Assembly: GCA_036000545.1 (NCBI GenBank)
Contig: DASYVD010000085.1
Location: 1 to 16,229, forward strand
DNA: 16,229 nt
DNA from: DASYVD01 sp036000545
GTDB taxonomy: Bacteria > Actinomycetota > UBA4738 > CALAEC01
Direction: 5' to 3'
In this document: piece by piece, positions 5,929 to 12,940 of the stretch
How the letters are laid out: each line of letters starts with the position of its first letter
Position numbering within the stretch: the first letter of the stretch is position 1
Notes under the pieces: generated by a model
Seen by the model: only the letters and a program-made list of their open reading frames with translations
Databases searched by the model: none
What the model was told of the DNA's origin: nothing
Program-made: the position numbers and the translations under genes

Positions 5929-5943
5929 AGCCATTTGCGTTCT

Positions 5944-6006
5944 GGCACCCTTCGGGTCCCCGTCCCGCCGACGATCGCGGCACTCCTCGCGGCACGGCTG
6001 GACCGG
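5944..6006 (+). pseudogene. Scrap of an AAA-ATPase / adenylate-cyclase-type regulator
   Basis: Just after the transposase stop the plus strand reads RVPVPPTIAALLAARLDR. (V)PPTIxALLAARLDRL is a very characteristic block in the STAND/AAA domain of LuxR-type and adenylate/guanylate-cyclase-type regulators. Only about 21 residues remain before the sequence enters the antisense end of the next gene. It is clearly a fossil. Confidence 0.4.
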
Positions 6007-6013
6007 GGGCGGG

Positions 6014-6634
6014 TTACCGATCGGCGTCCGGCAGAACCGTTACCCGCTCCGCGGGCTCGACCAAGGGGATCCCGTCGCCGAGCGCGATCTCGATCGAGAG
6101 GTCGACCTGGCGACTCGCCTCGGCGACGAGGGCGCCCTCGATCGACAACCGGGCGTCGATATCGGCGCGGCCCGACCGGAGCGCCGACAGACGGCCCTCC
6201 TCGACCACGGCGGTGACCGCGTGGAGCGTGATCTCGACGGCCGCTTCGGCTCCGACCTCGGCGACCTTGCGTCCGTCGAACGTGACGTCGACGTGCGGAC
6301 GCTGAATCGAGGAGATCTCATGGTCGACGAGCTCGACGATCTCGACCTCGCCCGGATCGTGGAGCGTCCGGCGGGCGGCCTCAGCAAGCTGCTCCCACTT
6401 CTGCCAGCCCGAGGCGAGCAGATCGACCAGGCGCCGGTCCAGCCCGCGCGCGACGAGCGTCACAATCTGCTCGGCCGCGGCGGCCCGGAGCGCTGGGGGG
6501 AGACCCTCGAGATGCACCCCGAGGGTGTCGGCTCTCGTCTCCTGTTGCGCACCTTCCGCGACGCCGCCTCCGTCCGATCCCTGCTCCAACAGGATCTGGC
6601 GAAGCGTCAGCGTGGAACCGGCCCCGTCGGTCAT
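6014..6634 (-). CDS. Conserved-looking cytoplasmic protein of unknown function, coupled to the CARDB membrane protein
   Basis: 206 residues, no signal peptide or membrane segment. The first ~95 residues are mainly helical, including LTLRQILLEQGS, ALRAAAAEQIVTLVARGLDR and LLASGWQKWEQLAEAARRT. The second half is a run of predicted beta strands (VDHEISSIQRPHVDVTFDGR, later VVEEGRLSALRSGRADIDAR and VDLSIEIALGDGIPLV), suggesting a compact beta-sandwich. The ATG at 6634 overlaps the stop of the upstream gene as ATGA (6631-6634), so translation is coupled. An in-frame extension to 6880 exists but lies inside the upstream gene and was not chosen. I do not know the family. It may bind the cytoplasmic tail of its partner, which is inference from coupling alone. 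Confidence 0.75.
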   Translation of the reverse strand: MTDGAGSTLTLRQILLEQGSDGGGVAEGAQQETRADTLGVHLEGLPPALRAAAAEQIVTLVARGLDRRLVDLLASGWQKWEQLAEAARRTLHDPGEVEIVELVDHEISSIQRPHVDVTFDGRKVAEVGAEAAVEITLHAVTAVVEEGRLSALRSGRADIDARLSIEGALVAEASRQVDLSIEIALGDGIPLVEPAERVTVLPDADR

Positions 6635-8157
6635 CGAAGCGTCCTTTCCCGAACCTGCTCCCTGGCTCGGTCCGATCGCAGGATCACGCGGACCGTGTGA
6701 CGCGGCGTGCCGTCCGGCCGTGCGGTGACGTGCACGTCCGGCTCGCTCGGGTGGAGTTCCAGCCCCAGCCGCGACAGCTCCGGCATGCGGGGACGCCGCG
6801 ACCTTCGCAGGAACCGCCGCTTCGCCGCGAACGAGACGATCACGGCCGAGGCGATCGCCGCGAGGAGGATCGGGAGCCACGGGGCCGCGTCGATCGTGTC
6901 GCTCGCGACGTCGCCGAGCAGCGGGATCTCGACCGAGGTCTCGGTCGAGTTGTTGGACTCGTCGAGCTCGCGCCGGACGACGTCGTCGGGGTCGATCGTC
7001 ACGACGAACGCGGCCGTCTCACCGCGCCGGTCGGCCGGGATCCTCACCTCGAGCGAGAGCGCCGCCTCCTGTCCCGCTGCGAGCCGCGGGACGGCGGCCG
7101 TGGTCGCCGGCCAGCCCTCCGCTGTCGTGACGACGGTCGTCGGTCGGGACGTCAGCCCGCCCTGGTTCCTCGCGACTACCGGGATCACGACCTCGTCGTC
7201 CCGAACCTGGATCGACCCGACCGTGAGCGCCATGTCCGCCGCCGGCACCAGCACGTCGGCGATCGTCACCTCGTTGTTCGTCGGGTCGGTCTCAGGAACG
7301 ACGTCGTCGGGATCGACGCGAACGACGAACGACACCGTTCGACCGTGCGCCCCCGGCGGAACCTCGAGGCTCAGCGTGACCTCGGTGCGGTCGGCGGGCT
7401 GGAGCGACCGAACGGGTTCGCGCGCGACGCCCCAGCCCTCGCGCGTGAGCGCGACGGCGGTCGCCGGCGACTCGACCTCGCCGAGGTTCTCAACGCTGGC
7501 CGTGACGACGAGGCGGCGGCCCTGCTCCTCGAATCGGTGCGAGGGGTCGGCGATCGCGAGGTCGGGACACAGGGGGTAGCCGGAGACGTCGTCGATCCAC
7601 AGTTCCTGGCCGCCGATCGCGAACGACCCGATCCGGCCGTCCAGGGTGAGGATCCCGGTCGGCTCCTCGGGCTCCTGCACGACCGTGACCCGGACGCCGT
7701 CGACCGTCGAACCGCTCAGATCGGCGAGGTCGTCGACGTTTCGCGGGTCGCCGTTGACCTCGAGGTTGATGTTGCCCCCGTGATCGCCGAAGCGGAGGCT
7801 CGCGCTCTCGAGCGGCTCGCCGAACCCGATGTCGAGCAGGACGTTGTTGACCTGGAGCTCGAGCCCAGTTCCGCCGGCCATGGCCGCCGCGGGGTCGACG
7901 CTCGCGAACCCGTCCTCGGTCGTCCGGCCATCGCTCCATGTGAATGGCCGCACGAGGAATTCGGCGGCTCCGCTCGAGAACGCATCCCCCACGCGGTAGG
8001 TCGTGCCCTGTGTCAGGTCGCCGAAGCCGGTCGTGCCGGGCAACGCGCACGAGGATGCAGGTTGCGCGTCGGCCGGAAGCGCCGCCGCCGCGAGGACCAC
8101 CGCCGCGGTCAGAACGTGACGGATCGAACGACAGACAACGGTACTCGTGACCCTCAT
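6631..8157 (-). CDS. Secreted/membrane-anchored protein with two CARDB domains and a C-terminal cytoplasmic tail
   Basis: 508 residues. The signal peptide is about 1-31 (LTAAVVLAAAALPADA, then QP). Residues about 38-192 form a beta-rich domain ending GSFAIGGQELWIDDV. Two CARDB (Ig-like, adhesion-related) repeats follow at about 198-302 and 307-412. Each starts DLAI/DMAL, contains V-x-N-x-G and ends VDPDDVVPETDPTNN or IDPDDVVRRELDESNN. A membrane helix lies at about 427-446 (PWLPILLAAIASAVIVSFAA), then a strongly basic KRRFLRRSRRPR stop-transfer and a 50-residue cytoplasmic tail. Topology should be outside-in. ATG 8157 has GGAGG five bases upstream. The stop overlaps the next start (ATGA), pairing it with the cytoplasmic protein. 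An adhesion, cell-surface or envelope-sensing role is possible; function unproven. Confidence 0.85.
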   Translation of the reverse strand: MRVTSTVVCRSIRHVLTAAVVLAAAALPADAQPASSCALPGTTGFGDLTQGTTYRVGDAFSSGAAEFLVRPFTWSDGRTTEDGFASVDPAAAMAGGTGLELQVNNVLLDIGFGEPLESASLRFGDHGGNINLEVNGDPRNVDDLADLSGSTVDGVRVTVVQEPEEPTGILTLDGRIGSFAIGGQELWIDDVSGYPLCPDLAIADPSHRFEEQGRRLVVTASVENLGEVESPATAVALTREGWGVAREPVRSLQPADRTEVTLSLEVPPGAHGRTVSFVVRVDPDDVVPETDPTNNEVTIADVLVPAADMALTVGSIQVRDDEVVIPVVARNQGGLTSRPTTVVTTAEGWPATTAAVPRLAAGQEAALSLEVRIPADRRGETAAFVVTIDPDDVVRRELDESNNSTETSVEIPLLGDVASDTIDAAPWLPILLAAIASAVIVSFAAKRRFLRRSRRPRMPELSRLGLELHPSEPDVHVTARPDGTPRHTVRVILRSDRAREQVRERTLR

Positions 8158-8159
8158 CG

Positions 8160-8525
8160 GACCTCCGACACGTCCGGAGCCGGAGTCTACGTGGCAGTCG
8201 TGTCGCCCTTGCAGTCGGACGAACGTCCTACAGCACCGCGCCGCTTAGACCGAAATGCCGATGCAGCCCCGCCGTCCGCACGGTCATAATGGCCGCCTTC
8301 CCGAGCGCGTGATGGCCGGGCGCAATCGGATGCGGTTGCCGGCGGCCGCCTGGCGGGGGAGGTCGACACGGCGACGGCGCACCAGGTCCCGGTGATCGCG
8401 CGCGACGAGATCGGGACGACGGAATCGTCCCCCTCCGAGGTCGATCATCACGATGCCGAAACCAGGGACATCCCTCAGTCCGCGCCCGCCTCCCCGTCGA
8501 TGCGGTCATCGTCGGCTGCTCCGGC
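8160..8525. other. Gap of about 370 bp without a supported gene
   Basis: Upstream region of the CARDB gene. High-GC open frames exist on both strands but none has a start with a ribosome binding site or a recognisable motif. It must hold the promoter of the CARDB pair; I could not pick one with confidence. Confidence 0.4.
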
Positions 8526-8909
8526 TTATGCGCGGGCGTAGAGGTATGCCGATCCGGCGCCGACCCCGTTGTCGTTGTCGTCGAAGGGTGCCCCTACCAG
8601 GGCGGTGCCGCCCGAAACGGCCACCGAGAACCCGAATTCGTCGAGGGATGCCCCGTCGGAGGCGAGAAGCTTCTGCTCCTCCGTCCCCGTTCCCCCCGCG
8701 CGGCTGTACACGTAGGCCGACCCCTTGCCGTCGTCGTCGCCGGGTACCCCCACGAGGACCGTGTCCCCCGAGACGGCCACCGAGGCGCCGAATTCGTCGA
8801 GGGATGCCCCGTCGGAGGCGGTGACCTTCTGCTCCTCGCCGAGGACGGCGGCCACCGGCGCGCCGGTAGCCGCGACCAGTCCGGCCACCAGGAGAATCTC
8901 TGCGAGCAC
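8526..8909 (-). CDS. Short FG-GAP (integrin-alpha-like) repeat protein, probably truncated
   Basis: 127 residues from a GTG at 8909, preceded by CAGGA with five bases of spacing. The N-terminus is a plausible signal peptide (MLAEILLVAGLVAATGAPVA). Two FG-GAP units follow, each with ASDGASLDEFG, SVAVSGDTVLVGVPGDD or the equivalent, and GSAY(V/L)Y. The units are 52 residues apart and share an exact 31-bp DNA repeat (8634-8664 and 8790-8820). FG-GAP units normally form seven-bladed propellers, so two blades and a stop right after GSAYLYARA suggest loss of the 3' part, or a remnant of a longer exported protein. A calcium-binding loop-like D-D-x-x-x-G is visible in each repeat. Confidence 0.6.
   Translation of the reverse strand: MLAEILLVAGLVAATGAPVAAVLGEEQKVTASDGASLDEFGASVAVSGDTVLVGVPGDDDGKGSAYVYSRAGGTGTEEQKLLASDGASLDEFGFSVAVSGGTALVGAPFDDNDNGVGAGSAYLYARA
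8634..8820. repeat. Pair of identical 31-bp direct repeats inside the FG-GAP gene
   Basis: GAATTCGTCGAGGGATGCCC and the next 11 bases occur identically at 8634-8664 and 8790-8820, 156 bp (52 codons) apart. They encode the same ASDGASLDEF segment of successive FG-GAP blades. Exact DNA identity implies recent duplication or conversion of the blade. Confidence 0.8.
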
Positions 8910-9002
8910 TCGAGTCCTGGATTACACGATCCTGCCCTCTCCGTCGCGCCGGCTGCACCCGGCGACCACGTCAGCCTATACCGCCCTCTTACCTCGAGGT
9001 CT

Positions 9003-9150
9003 TCAGGTTCTCCACCCCGCATAGTCGACGAGGGTCTCGTTCCCGGTGCCCACGAACACCGACCCGCTTCCCCCGGTTCCAGCAACTTCTGGATCTTGGC
9101 CTTGGGGGAGCCGGCCTGGACCAAGAGCGTGTCCTCGTTGGGGAGTTGGT
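9003..9150 (-). pseudogene. Possible coding remnant, frameshifted, unknown family
   Basis: The minus strand reads LPNEDTLLVQAGSPKAKIQK and LLEPG. After an apparent frame change near 9080 it continues GSGSVFVGTGNETLVDYAGW to a stop at 9003-9005. The two parts join sensibly around a Gly-rich loop, and third bases are GC-rich. The family is not recognised; it may be a piece of a secreted beta-propeller protein related to the neighbouring FG-GAP gene. Weak call. Confidence 0.25.
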
Positions 9151-9427
9151 GGTTACGCCAAGCAGATTAAGCAAAAGTACGCATAAGGCATGCAAGGGCA
9201 TCGCAGCGGACTGGAGCCAGTCGAACCCTGAGACCCGCCTGAGCAGCCCTTTCGTCCGTTATCGCAGGTCGTCGGCCTACCTGGGAACGCCCTCACGGCG
9301 GAGTTCATCGCGTGAGTACCGTGCGGTGTCGACCTCCAGGAGTCTCTCCCTAGAGCCAATCGGAGGGTCCAAAGTGCTGGGATCGGGCCCTCTTGCGTCG
9401 CCCGGCCGGGACGTATAAATAAGGAGT

Positions 9428-9466
9428 GGAACCGCTGGGGTCTTCGGACCCCGGCGGTTCCGTTTT
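9428..9466 (+). terminator. Strong intrinsic terminator hairpin with TTCG loop
   Basis: A 15-bp stem (GGAACCGCTGGGGTC / GACCCCGGCGGTTCC, one G-T pair) closed by a TTCG tetraloop, followed by GTTTT. Direction is plus strand. No intact plus-strand gene lies upstream; a sigma-70-like TATAAAT at 9414-9420 sits only a few bases before the stem, so any transcript from there would end almost at once. It is probably a leftover from a removed gene or a transcription barrier. Confidence 0.75.
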
Positions 9467-9690
9467 CCGGGATCTCTCGCGCTGGCCCCTGCACCACTGA
9501 GCGCGCTCAGAGGGTCTCGCCCCCGAGCTTGCCAAGGATGCCGCACAAATGCCGCAAGATGCATGTGGAATGACCCGGACCCTACGAGGCTGCAGCAGGC
9601 CGAGTTGGGAGGGCCTACCCATCCCCGCAGTGGCTCGCTCCCAAAGGTCCGTGAAGCACGGGTTCAAGTGCGGCCCGCCCATCGGGTGTG
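9467..9690. other. About 220 bp between the terminator and the palindrome cluster, nothing recognised
   Basis: No frame has a motif, ribosome binding site or matching neighbour. Possibly decayed insertion-element sequence. Confidence 0.3.
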
Positions 9691-9726
9691 ATGTCTCGAG
9701 ACATCGTGCGCACGTGTCCCGGGACA
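9691..9726. repeat. Three abutting perfect palindromes
   Basis: ATGTCTCGAGACAT (9691-9704), CGTGCGCACG (9705-9714) and TGTCCCGGGACA (9715-9726) follow each other with no gap. The outer two share TGTC-CNNG-GACA arms. From memory, similar TGTCTCGAGACA/TGTCCCGGGACA pairs precede rve-type transposase genes in actinobacteria, so this may be the head of an insertion sequence whose body is gone. Confidence 0.55.
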
Positions 9727-9862
9727 TCGTTCCACGTTTACCTCCTCCGCAGAGGTTGGTAGTCCCGGCTCGGGTCGAGAGTCAGCTACGGAGTAGCTCG
9801 CCTTCCTGCGTGGGGACCTCCGTGCCGCCAACGAGGCGCCCCGAAGGTCAGGTCATCCGGTC

Positions 9863-10033
9863 GTGGACGGGGAGGTCATCTGGGAAGAACCCGATGGGTT
9901 CTACCACCATTACCCGGGGATGGAGCAGGTTCGGGTGTGGGTCACTGGTGCGGGGTTCACCATCCAGGAAGATGCGCAGGAGCCTTGGCATGACGAGGGG
10001 TATGCCTACCATCATGTCCTGGGCCGCGTGGAC
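9863..10033 (+). pseudogene. C-terminal remnant of a second SAM-dependent methyltransferase-like protein
   Basis: From a GTG at 9863 the frame reads EPDGFYHHYPGMEQVRVWVT, GAGFTIQEDAQEPWHDEGYA and YHHVLGRV. The pattern DGFYHxYPxxEQVRxWxxxAGF, an acidic strand, W(H), then YHHxLxR matches the end of small class I methyltransferases as I remember them. The SAM-binding half is missing and upstream sequence is unrelated, so the GTG is fortuitous. It is not the same family branch as the remnant at 4148-4369. Confidence 0.45.
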
Positions 10034-10120
10034 GTTAACCCAAACCGGGAGCCTCGGTCTCCGCGGGATGAAGCGGCGCGAGCCCACCACCCTGACAGCT
10101 AGTGAGGCTCGCGCTCGGAG

Positions 10121-10144
10121 TTTGCACCAAACTTTGCACCAAAC
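10121..10144 (+). repeat. Tandem TTTGCACCAAAC repeats
   Basis: Two exact, directly abutting 12-bp copies (10121-10132, 10133-10144), about 100 bases upstream of the second tRNA-like core and on the opposite side from the TTGCCCATG iterons. They could be the other arm of the attachment site. They are absent from the corresponding place beside copy 1. Confidence 0.55.
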
Positions 10145-10246
10145 GACCCGTTCGCTCCGGTTCCCGGTGATCCGCTACTGTCCACGAGAAACTCCCGCTA
10201 TCCCCGATCTGGACGATGAATCGAGGTGAACACAGCTGGACGGATC

Positions 10247-10303
10247 GAGCGCCTTTTTTTTTGCCAAGGTGGGGGTCGCGGGTTCGAATCCCGTCGTCCG
10301 CTC
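10247..10303 (+). repeat. tRNA-Gly(GCC)-derived attachment site, copy 2 (att2)
   Basis: The same tRNA-Gly 3' half as at 712-766: 47 bases (10257-10303) are identical, with a longer T-run (nine T instead of six) just before GCCAAGG. Here the acceptor strand is followed by GAGCA rather than CCA. The ~55 bases upstream also resemble those upstream of copy 1, and no 5' tRNA half is present. An integrase gene starts 116 bases downstream of the core. Confidence 0.75.
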
Positions 10304-10362
10304 GAGCAATGGGCCGCTGACCTGCCTCTTGTCGTGACCCGACGAGTCGCCACCCTTCCCGC

Positions 10363-10393
10363 TTGCCCATGAGTTGCCCATGGCTTGCCCATG
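10363..10393 (+). repeat. Three TTGCCCATG iterons, 11-bp period (attachment-site arm, copy 2)
   Basis: TTGCCCATG occurs at 10363-10371, 10374-10382 and 10385-10393. Spacing from the end of the tRNA-like core to the first iteron (60 bases) and from the first iteron to the integrase start (56 bases) is the same as in copy 1. Confidence 0.65.
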
Positions 10394-10418
10394 GACGCCG
10401 GAGTACAGTCGCCCTGCC

Positions 10419-11060
10419 GTGGGAAAGGGCTCGTTGCGCCAGCGGGGGAGGGATTCCTGGGAGCTGCGGGTCTACCAGGGCAGAGATCCGGAGACCGGAC
10501 GGGAGCGGTGGCTGACGAAGACCGTGCACGGCTCCTCACGCTTCGCCCGCCGGCAGCTCGAGGACTTGGTCGCCGAGGCTGGTCGGGCCCGGATCCGAGC
10601 CGGCACCCTCGCCAATCTGCTTGACCGCTGGTTCGAGGCCGCATCGCCCAGCTGGGCAGTAACCACTGCCAGCCACACCCGCTCCGTGATCGACTGCTAT
10701 CTCACCCCGCATCTCGGCCATCTGGACGTGGCCAAGCTCACCGCGGCAGACATCGACGACTTCTACGGGTTCCTCCTGCGTGCCGGCGGCCGAGGCGACC
10801 GCCCGCTCGCGCCAGGGACGGTCGCCCGCGTCCACGGGGTGCTGCACCGGGGTCTCGCCCAGGCGGCCCGGTGGGACTGGATTTGGCTGAACCCGGCCTC
10901 GAACGCGACGCCCCCAGCAGGTGGCCGTCCTCCTGGAGTGGGCGAGGCGCGAGGACCCGCCGCTCTTCTGCTTCCTCAGGCTGGCGGTCTCGACCGGCGC
11001 TCGTCTCAGCCAGCTCCTGGCCTTGCGGTGGGGCGACGTCGACGAAGAGCGGACCGCCGT
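10419..11060 (+). pseudogene. Tyrosine recombinase (phage-type integrase), frameshifted and 3'-truncated
   Basis: GTG 10419 starts VGKGSLRQRGRDSWELRVYQ. The N-terminal part contains an AP2-like arm-binding segment (GRDPETGRERWLTKTVHGS), then the SAM-like core-binding domain (SHTRSVIDCYLTPHLGHLDV, LAPGTVARVHGVLHRGL, WDWIWLNPASNATPP). Near 10910 the frame changes and the catalytic domain continues as QVAVLLEWARREDPPLFCFL and STGARLSQLLALRWGDVD, which holds the first catalytic Arg. The linker expected between these parts is short, so a small deletion caused the shift. The HxxR box and nucleophilic Tyr are missing: coding similarity fades after about 11050, where a truncated lipoprotein gene begins on the other strand. 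It is adjacent to att2, the expected place for int. Inactive as it stands. Confidence 0.85.
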
Positions 11061-11099
11061 TGCGGGCCCGCTGGACTCCAGCGCCACGATCTCGCAGCC

Positions 11100-11542
11100 A
11101 CGACTGATTTGGCATCAAGGGTGAACGAGATTGCCGGGATCCCCGATTGGCGGAGTGCGTCGTTGCGCCGCACGAGCAGCGTCTGGAACCCATGCTCGGT
11201 CGGGGAGAACGCGCTGTAGCCCCTGATCCCCAAACGGTCGTCGGCCTCCCATCCCGCCCGAGCCCAGGAGACAGCGTCCTCGAACAGAGCGGTGCCGGCG
11301 TGCCCCACGGCTGCGAAATCGTGAACCTGGGTCGCTGTCACCAGATCCTTGAGCGCTGCCTCGTCCCGGCCGTTGTATGCAGCGAGCAGATCGTCGATGA
11401 GCCGGTCTGGGAACGGCTGGCACAGACCCGGCCTCTTACGCGGAGTCGGGGAGTGAGTCGACTCCCGGGCGGCCGGAGGAGGGTCGGGCGCACAGGCGGC
11501 CGCCGCGATGCTGACCGTGACAACGAGGGCCAGGGATCGCAT
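11100..11542 (-). pseudogene. Lipoprotein gene, 3' end lost at the integrase junction
   Basis: From ATG 11542 the protein begins MRSLALVVTVSIAAAACAPD, a lipoprotein signal with lipobox AAAC and Cys17, then a Pro/Ser-rich linker. A soluble domain follows (FPDRLIDDLLAAYNGRDEAA, LFEDAVSWARAGWEADDRLG, FSPTEHGFQTLLVRRNDALR, IPAISFTLDAKS). The NGRDEAAL-type opening resembles SnoaL/NTF2-like domains, but I am not sure. After about 11100 the frame is antisense to the integrase remnant, so the true C-terminus is gone although an open frame continues to 11006. The ribosome binding site is weak. The product may still be made as a chimeric protein. Confidence 0.55.
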
Positions 11543-11859
11543 TGCCTATCATGAGACGGTCCGGAACCCGGAGTGGTTCTTGCTGAGCGGGGCCTTCCGG
11601 GAGGTTCGAGTTGTACGTCCCGCCCCGGGCGCCCCATGAGCATGACGCTATCGATTCCGCAGCTTCCCGAACCTCCCCGGCCACCTGTTTCGCTAACATT
11701 CTCGGGCGAGACCACACCCCATGGTCCATCCTAGGACGGAAGACCGAACCCAGCTTTCCCGCCCTGAGCATTCGCCGCCGACGAGCTGCCCCAACCTTCA
11801 CTCACCGGGAAGCGCATCGTAGCCGGCATCCGGGGCGATCGCCCCCCTGCCTCAACGAA
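11543..11859. other. About 315-bp gene-free stretch holding repeat R3 and a GC hairpin
   Basis: No gene recognised. It contains repeat R3 (11681-11712) and the perfect palindrome GGGGCGATCGCCCC (11832-11845). The palindrome is 15 bases beyond the stop of the minus-strand CBS gene and could help end its transcription, although no T-run follows. Confidence 0.4.
11681..11712 (+). repeat. Dispersed ~30-bp repeat, copy R3
   Basis: CCACCTGTTTCGCTAACATT followed by CTCGGGCGAGAC. The right end contains the inverted repeat TCTCG-GG-CGAGA (11700-11711). Copy R4 instead has TCTCC-GGAGA at the same place, so the pairing is conserved with different bases. Confidence 0.6.
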
Positions 11860-12243
11860 TCAGCCCTTCGCCATGCTCCTTGCCAGGTCGCGCATGGAGA
11901 CCACGCCCACGAGCGTGCCGCCCTCCATCACCGGGAGGTGGCGGAATCCTCCATCGAGCATCCGGTCCAGCGCCTCCCCCACCGAGGCGTCCGGAGAGAT
12001 CGTCACGGGATCCCTCGTCATCCATTCCGAAACGGGGGATACACGGGCGGGGTCGGCGCGCAAGTGCTCGAAGGACCGGAGGACGTCGCGCTCGGTGAAG
12101 ATGCCCGCCAGCGTGTCGCCTTGCATCACTAGGACCGAACCCACCCGGGCGACGGACATGACGCGAGCCGCCTCGAACATCATGGTCGGCGGATTAACGG
12201 TGACTAGATCGGTGCTCATGACATCGCGAATGCTCGTCGTCAT
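11860..12243 (-). CDS. Two-CBS-domain protein
   Basis: 127 residues from ATG 12243, preceded by GGAGGG with a short spacer. An open extension to 12378 has no ribosome binding site and poor composition, so it was not chosen. The protein is a single Bateman module. CBS1 is about 5-58 (IRDVMSTDLVTVNPPTMMFE, VGSVLVMQGDTLAGIFTERD). CBS2 is about 70-124 (MTRDPVTISPDASVGEALDR, FRHLPVMEGGTLVGVVSMRD). Both repeats keep the G(I/V)(F/V)(T/S)xRD loop that binds adenosine ligands in this family. Stand-alone CBS pairs usually sense AMP, ATP or SAM, or regulate partner enzymes; the partner here is not visible. The gene lies between repeats R3 and R4 with no operon partner. Confidence 0.9.
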   Translation of the reverse strand: MTTSIRDVMSTDLVTVNPPTMMFEAARVMSVARVGSVLVMQGDTLAGIFTERDVLRSFEHLRADPARVSPVSEWMTRDPVTISPDASVGEALDRMLDGGFRHLPVMEGGTLVGVVSMRDLARSMAKG

Positions 12244-12940
12244 CTCGCCCTCCAACTGTACGCCGCTGTCCCTCTTGAACCGTACGCTGAGGAGGGTCGG
12301 TTGAGAAGGCGTGAGACGGAGCCGAGAGGGGGGGGCACGACCTTTCGCGCGTAAACGGCGTTTCTCCCGAGAGCCCATTCACGCCGGTGTATGAGCCCAG
12401 GCGATGTCCTGGGGCTCCATCAGCGCCGCCAGTCACCACCGCCGCCATGGTCCAGCAAGCGCGGACGCCTTAAGAGCCCGGCGCTTCACGAGAGAATGTC
12501 CCTGGAGCTTCCGGGACGAAGCGACCTCGCGACCGCTCCGTGGCCTCGGGACATCGGGCGGCTCTCGGCTAGGTCCCTTGCCTGCTTCCTACCCTGCGTC
12601 CCGTGCCCGGGTTCACTCCAGGGACAGAACCGAGCCTATACGCGAGGTGTCGAAGGGCAAGAGTGACAAAATCAGGACGTTTGCGGAAGGCGCCTTGATG
12701 TCACAGGGTAGCCGCGATCGCGCCCTCGCCTCGGCGACGCCCCATAGCACCGCGTCCGCTCGCCTGCCCTCCCCCACCGACTTCCCGGAGCACCTCCTCG
12801 GCACGGTGGCATGGCTTGAAGGGCGAGAAGCTCGGATTGGGTACGTGAGCAGGCACTTTGGTGGACACCCGCTTACTTCCTCATGCTGGCCGTCCAAGCC
12901 GCGTCGCGGGCGTGGGATGTTGGACGCTTCCGCGGGCGAG
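12244..12940. other. Gap of about 700 bp without a supported gene
   Basis: Long open frames cross this region on both strands, but none has a recognisable motif, a ribosome binding site or consistent codon bias. An imperfect inverted repeat is visible at 12388-12413 (GAGCCCAGG ... CCTGGGGCTC). TGTCACA occurs at 12700-12706, but without CGTC 16 bases later. Confidence 0.4.

Noticed and set aside
6697..8289. A 530-residue plus-strand frame opposite the CARDB gene
   Set aside because: It is Arg/Asp/Gly-rich antisense of a gene with a signal peptide, domain repeats and a good ribosome binding site.
8330..8450. A STAS-like remnant (GEVDTATA on the plus strand, IVMIDLGG on the minus strand)
   Set aside because: The two hints lie on opposite strands, neither extends into a domain, and both fit random high-GC sequence.
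8453..8824. Arg/Pro-rich plus-strand frame over the FG-GAP gene
   Set aside because: Its repetitive RRRP composition comes from reading the FG-GAP repeats backwards.
12700..12726. A fourth ECF41 promoter (TGTCACA at 12700-12706)
   Set aside because: Sixteen bases later the sequence is GCCC rather than CGTC, and no supported gene follows closely.
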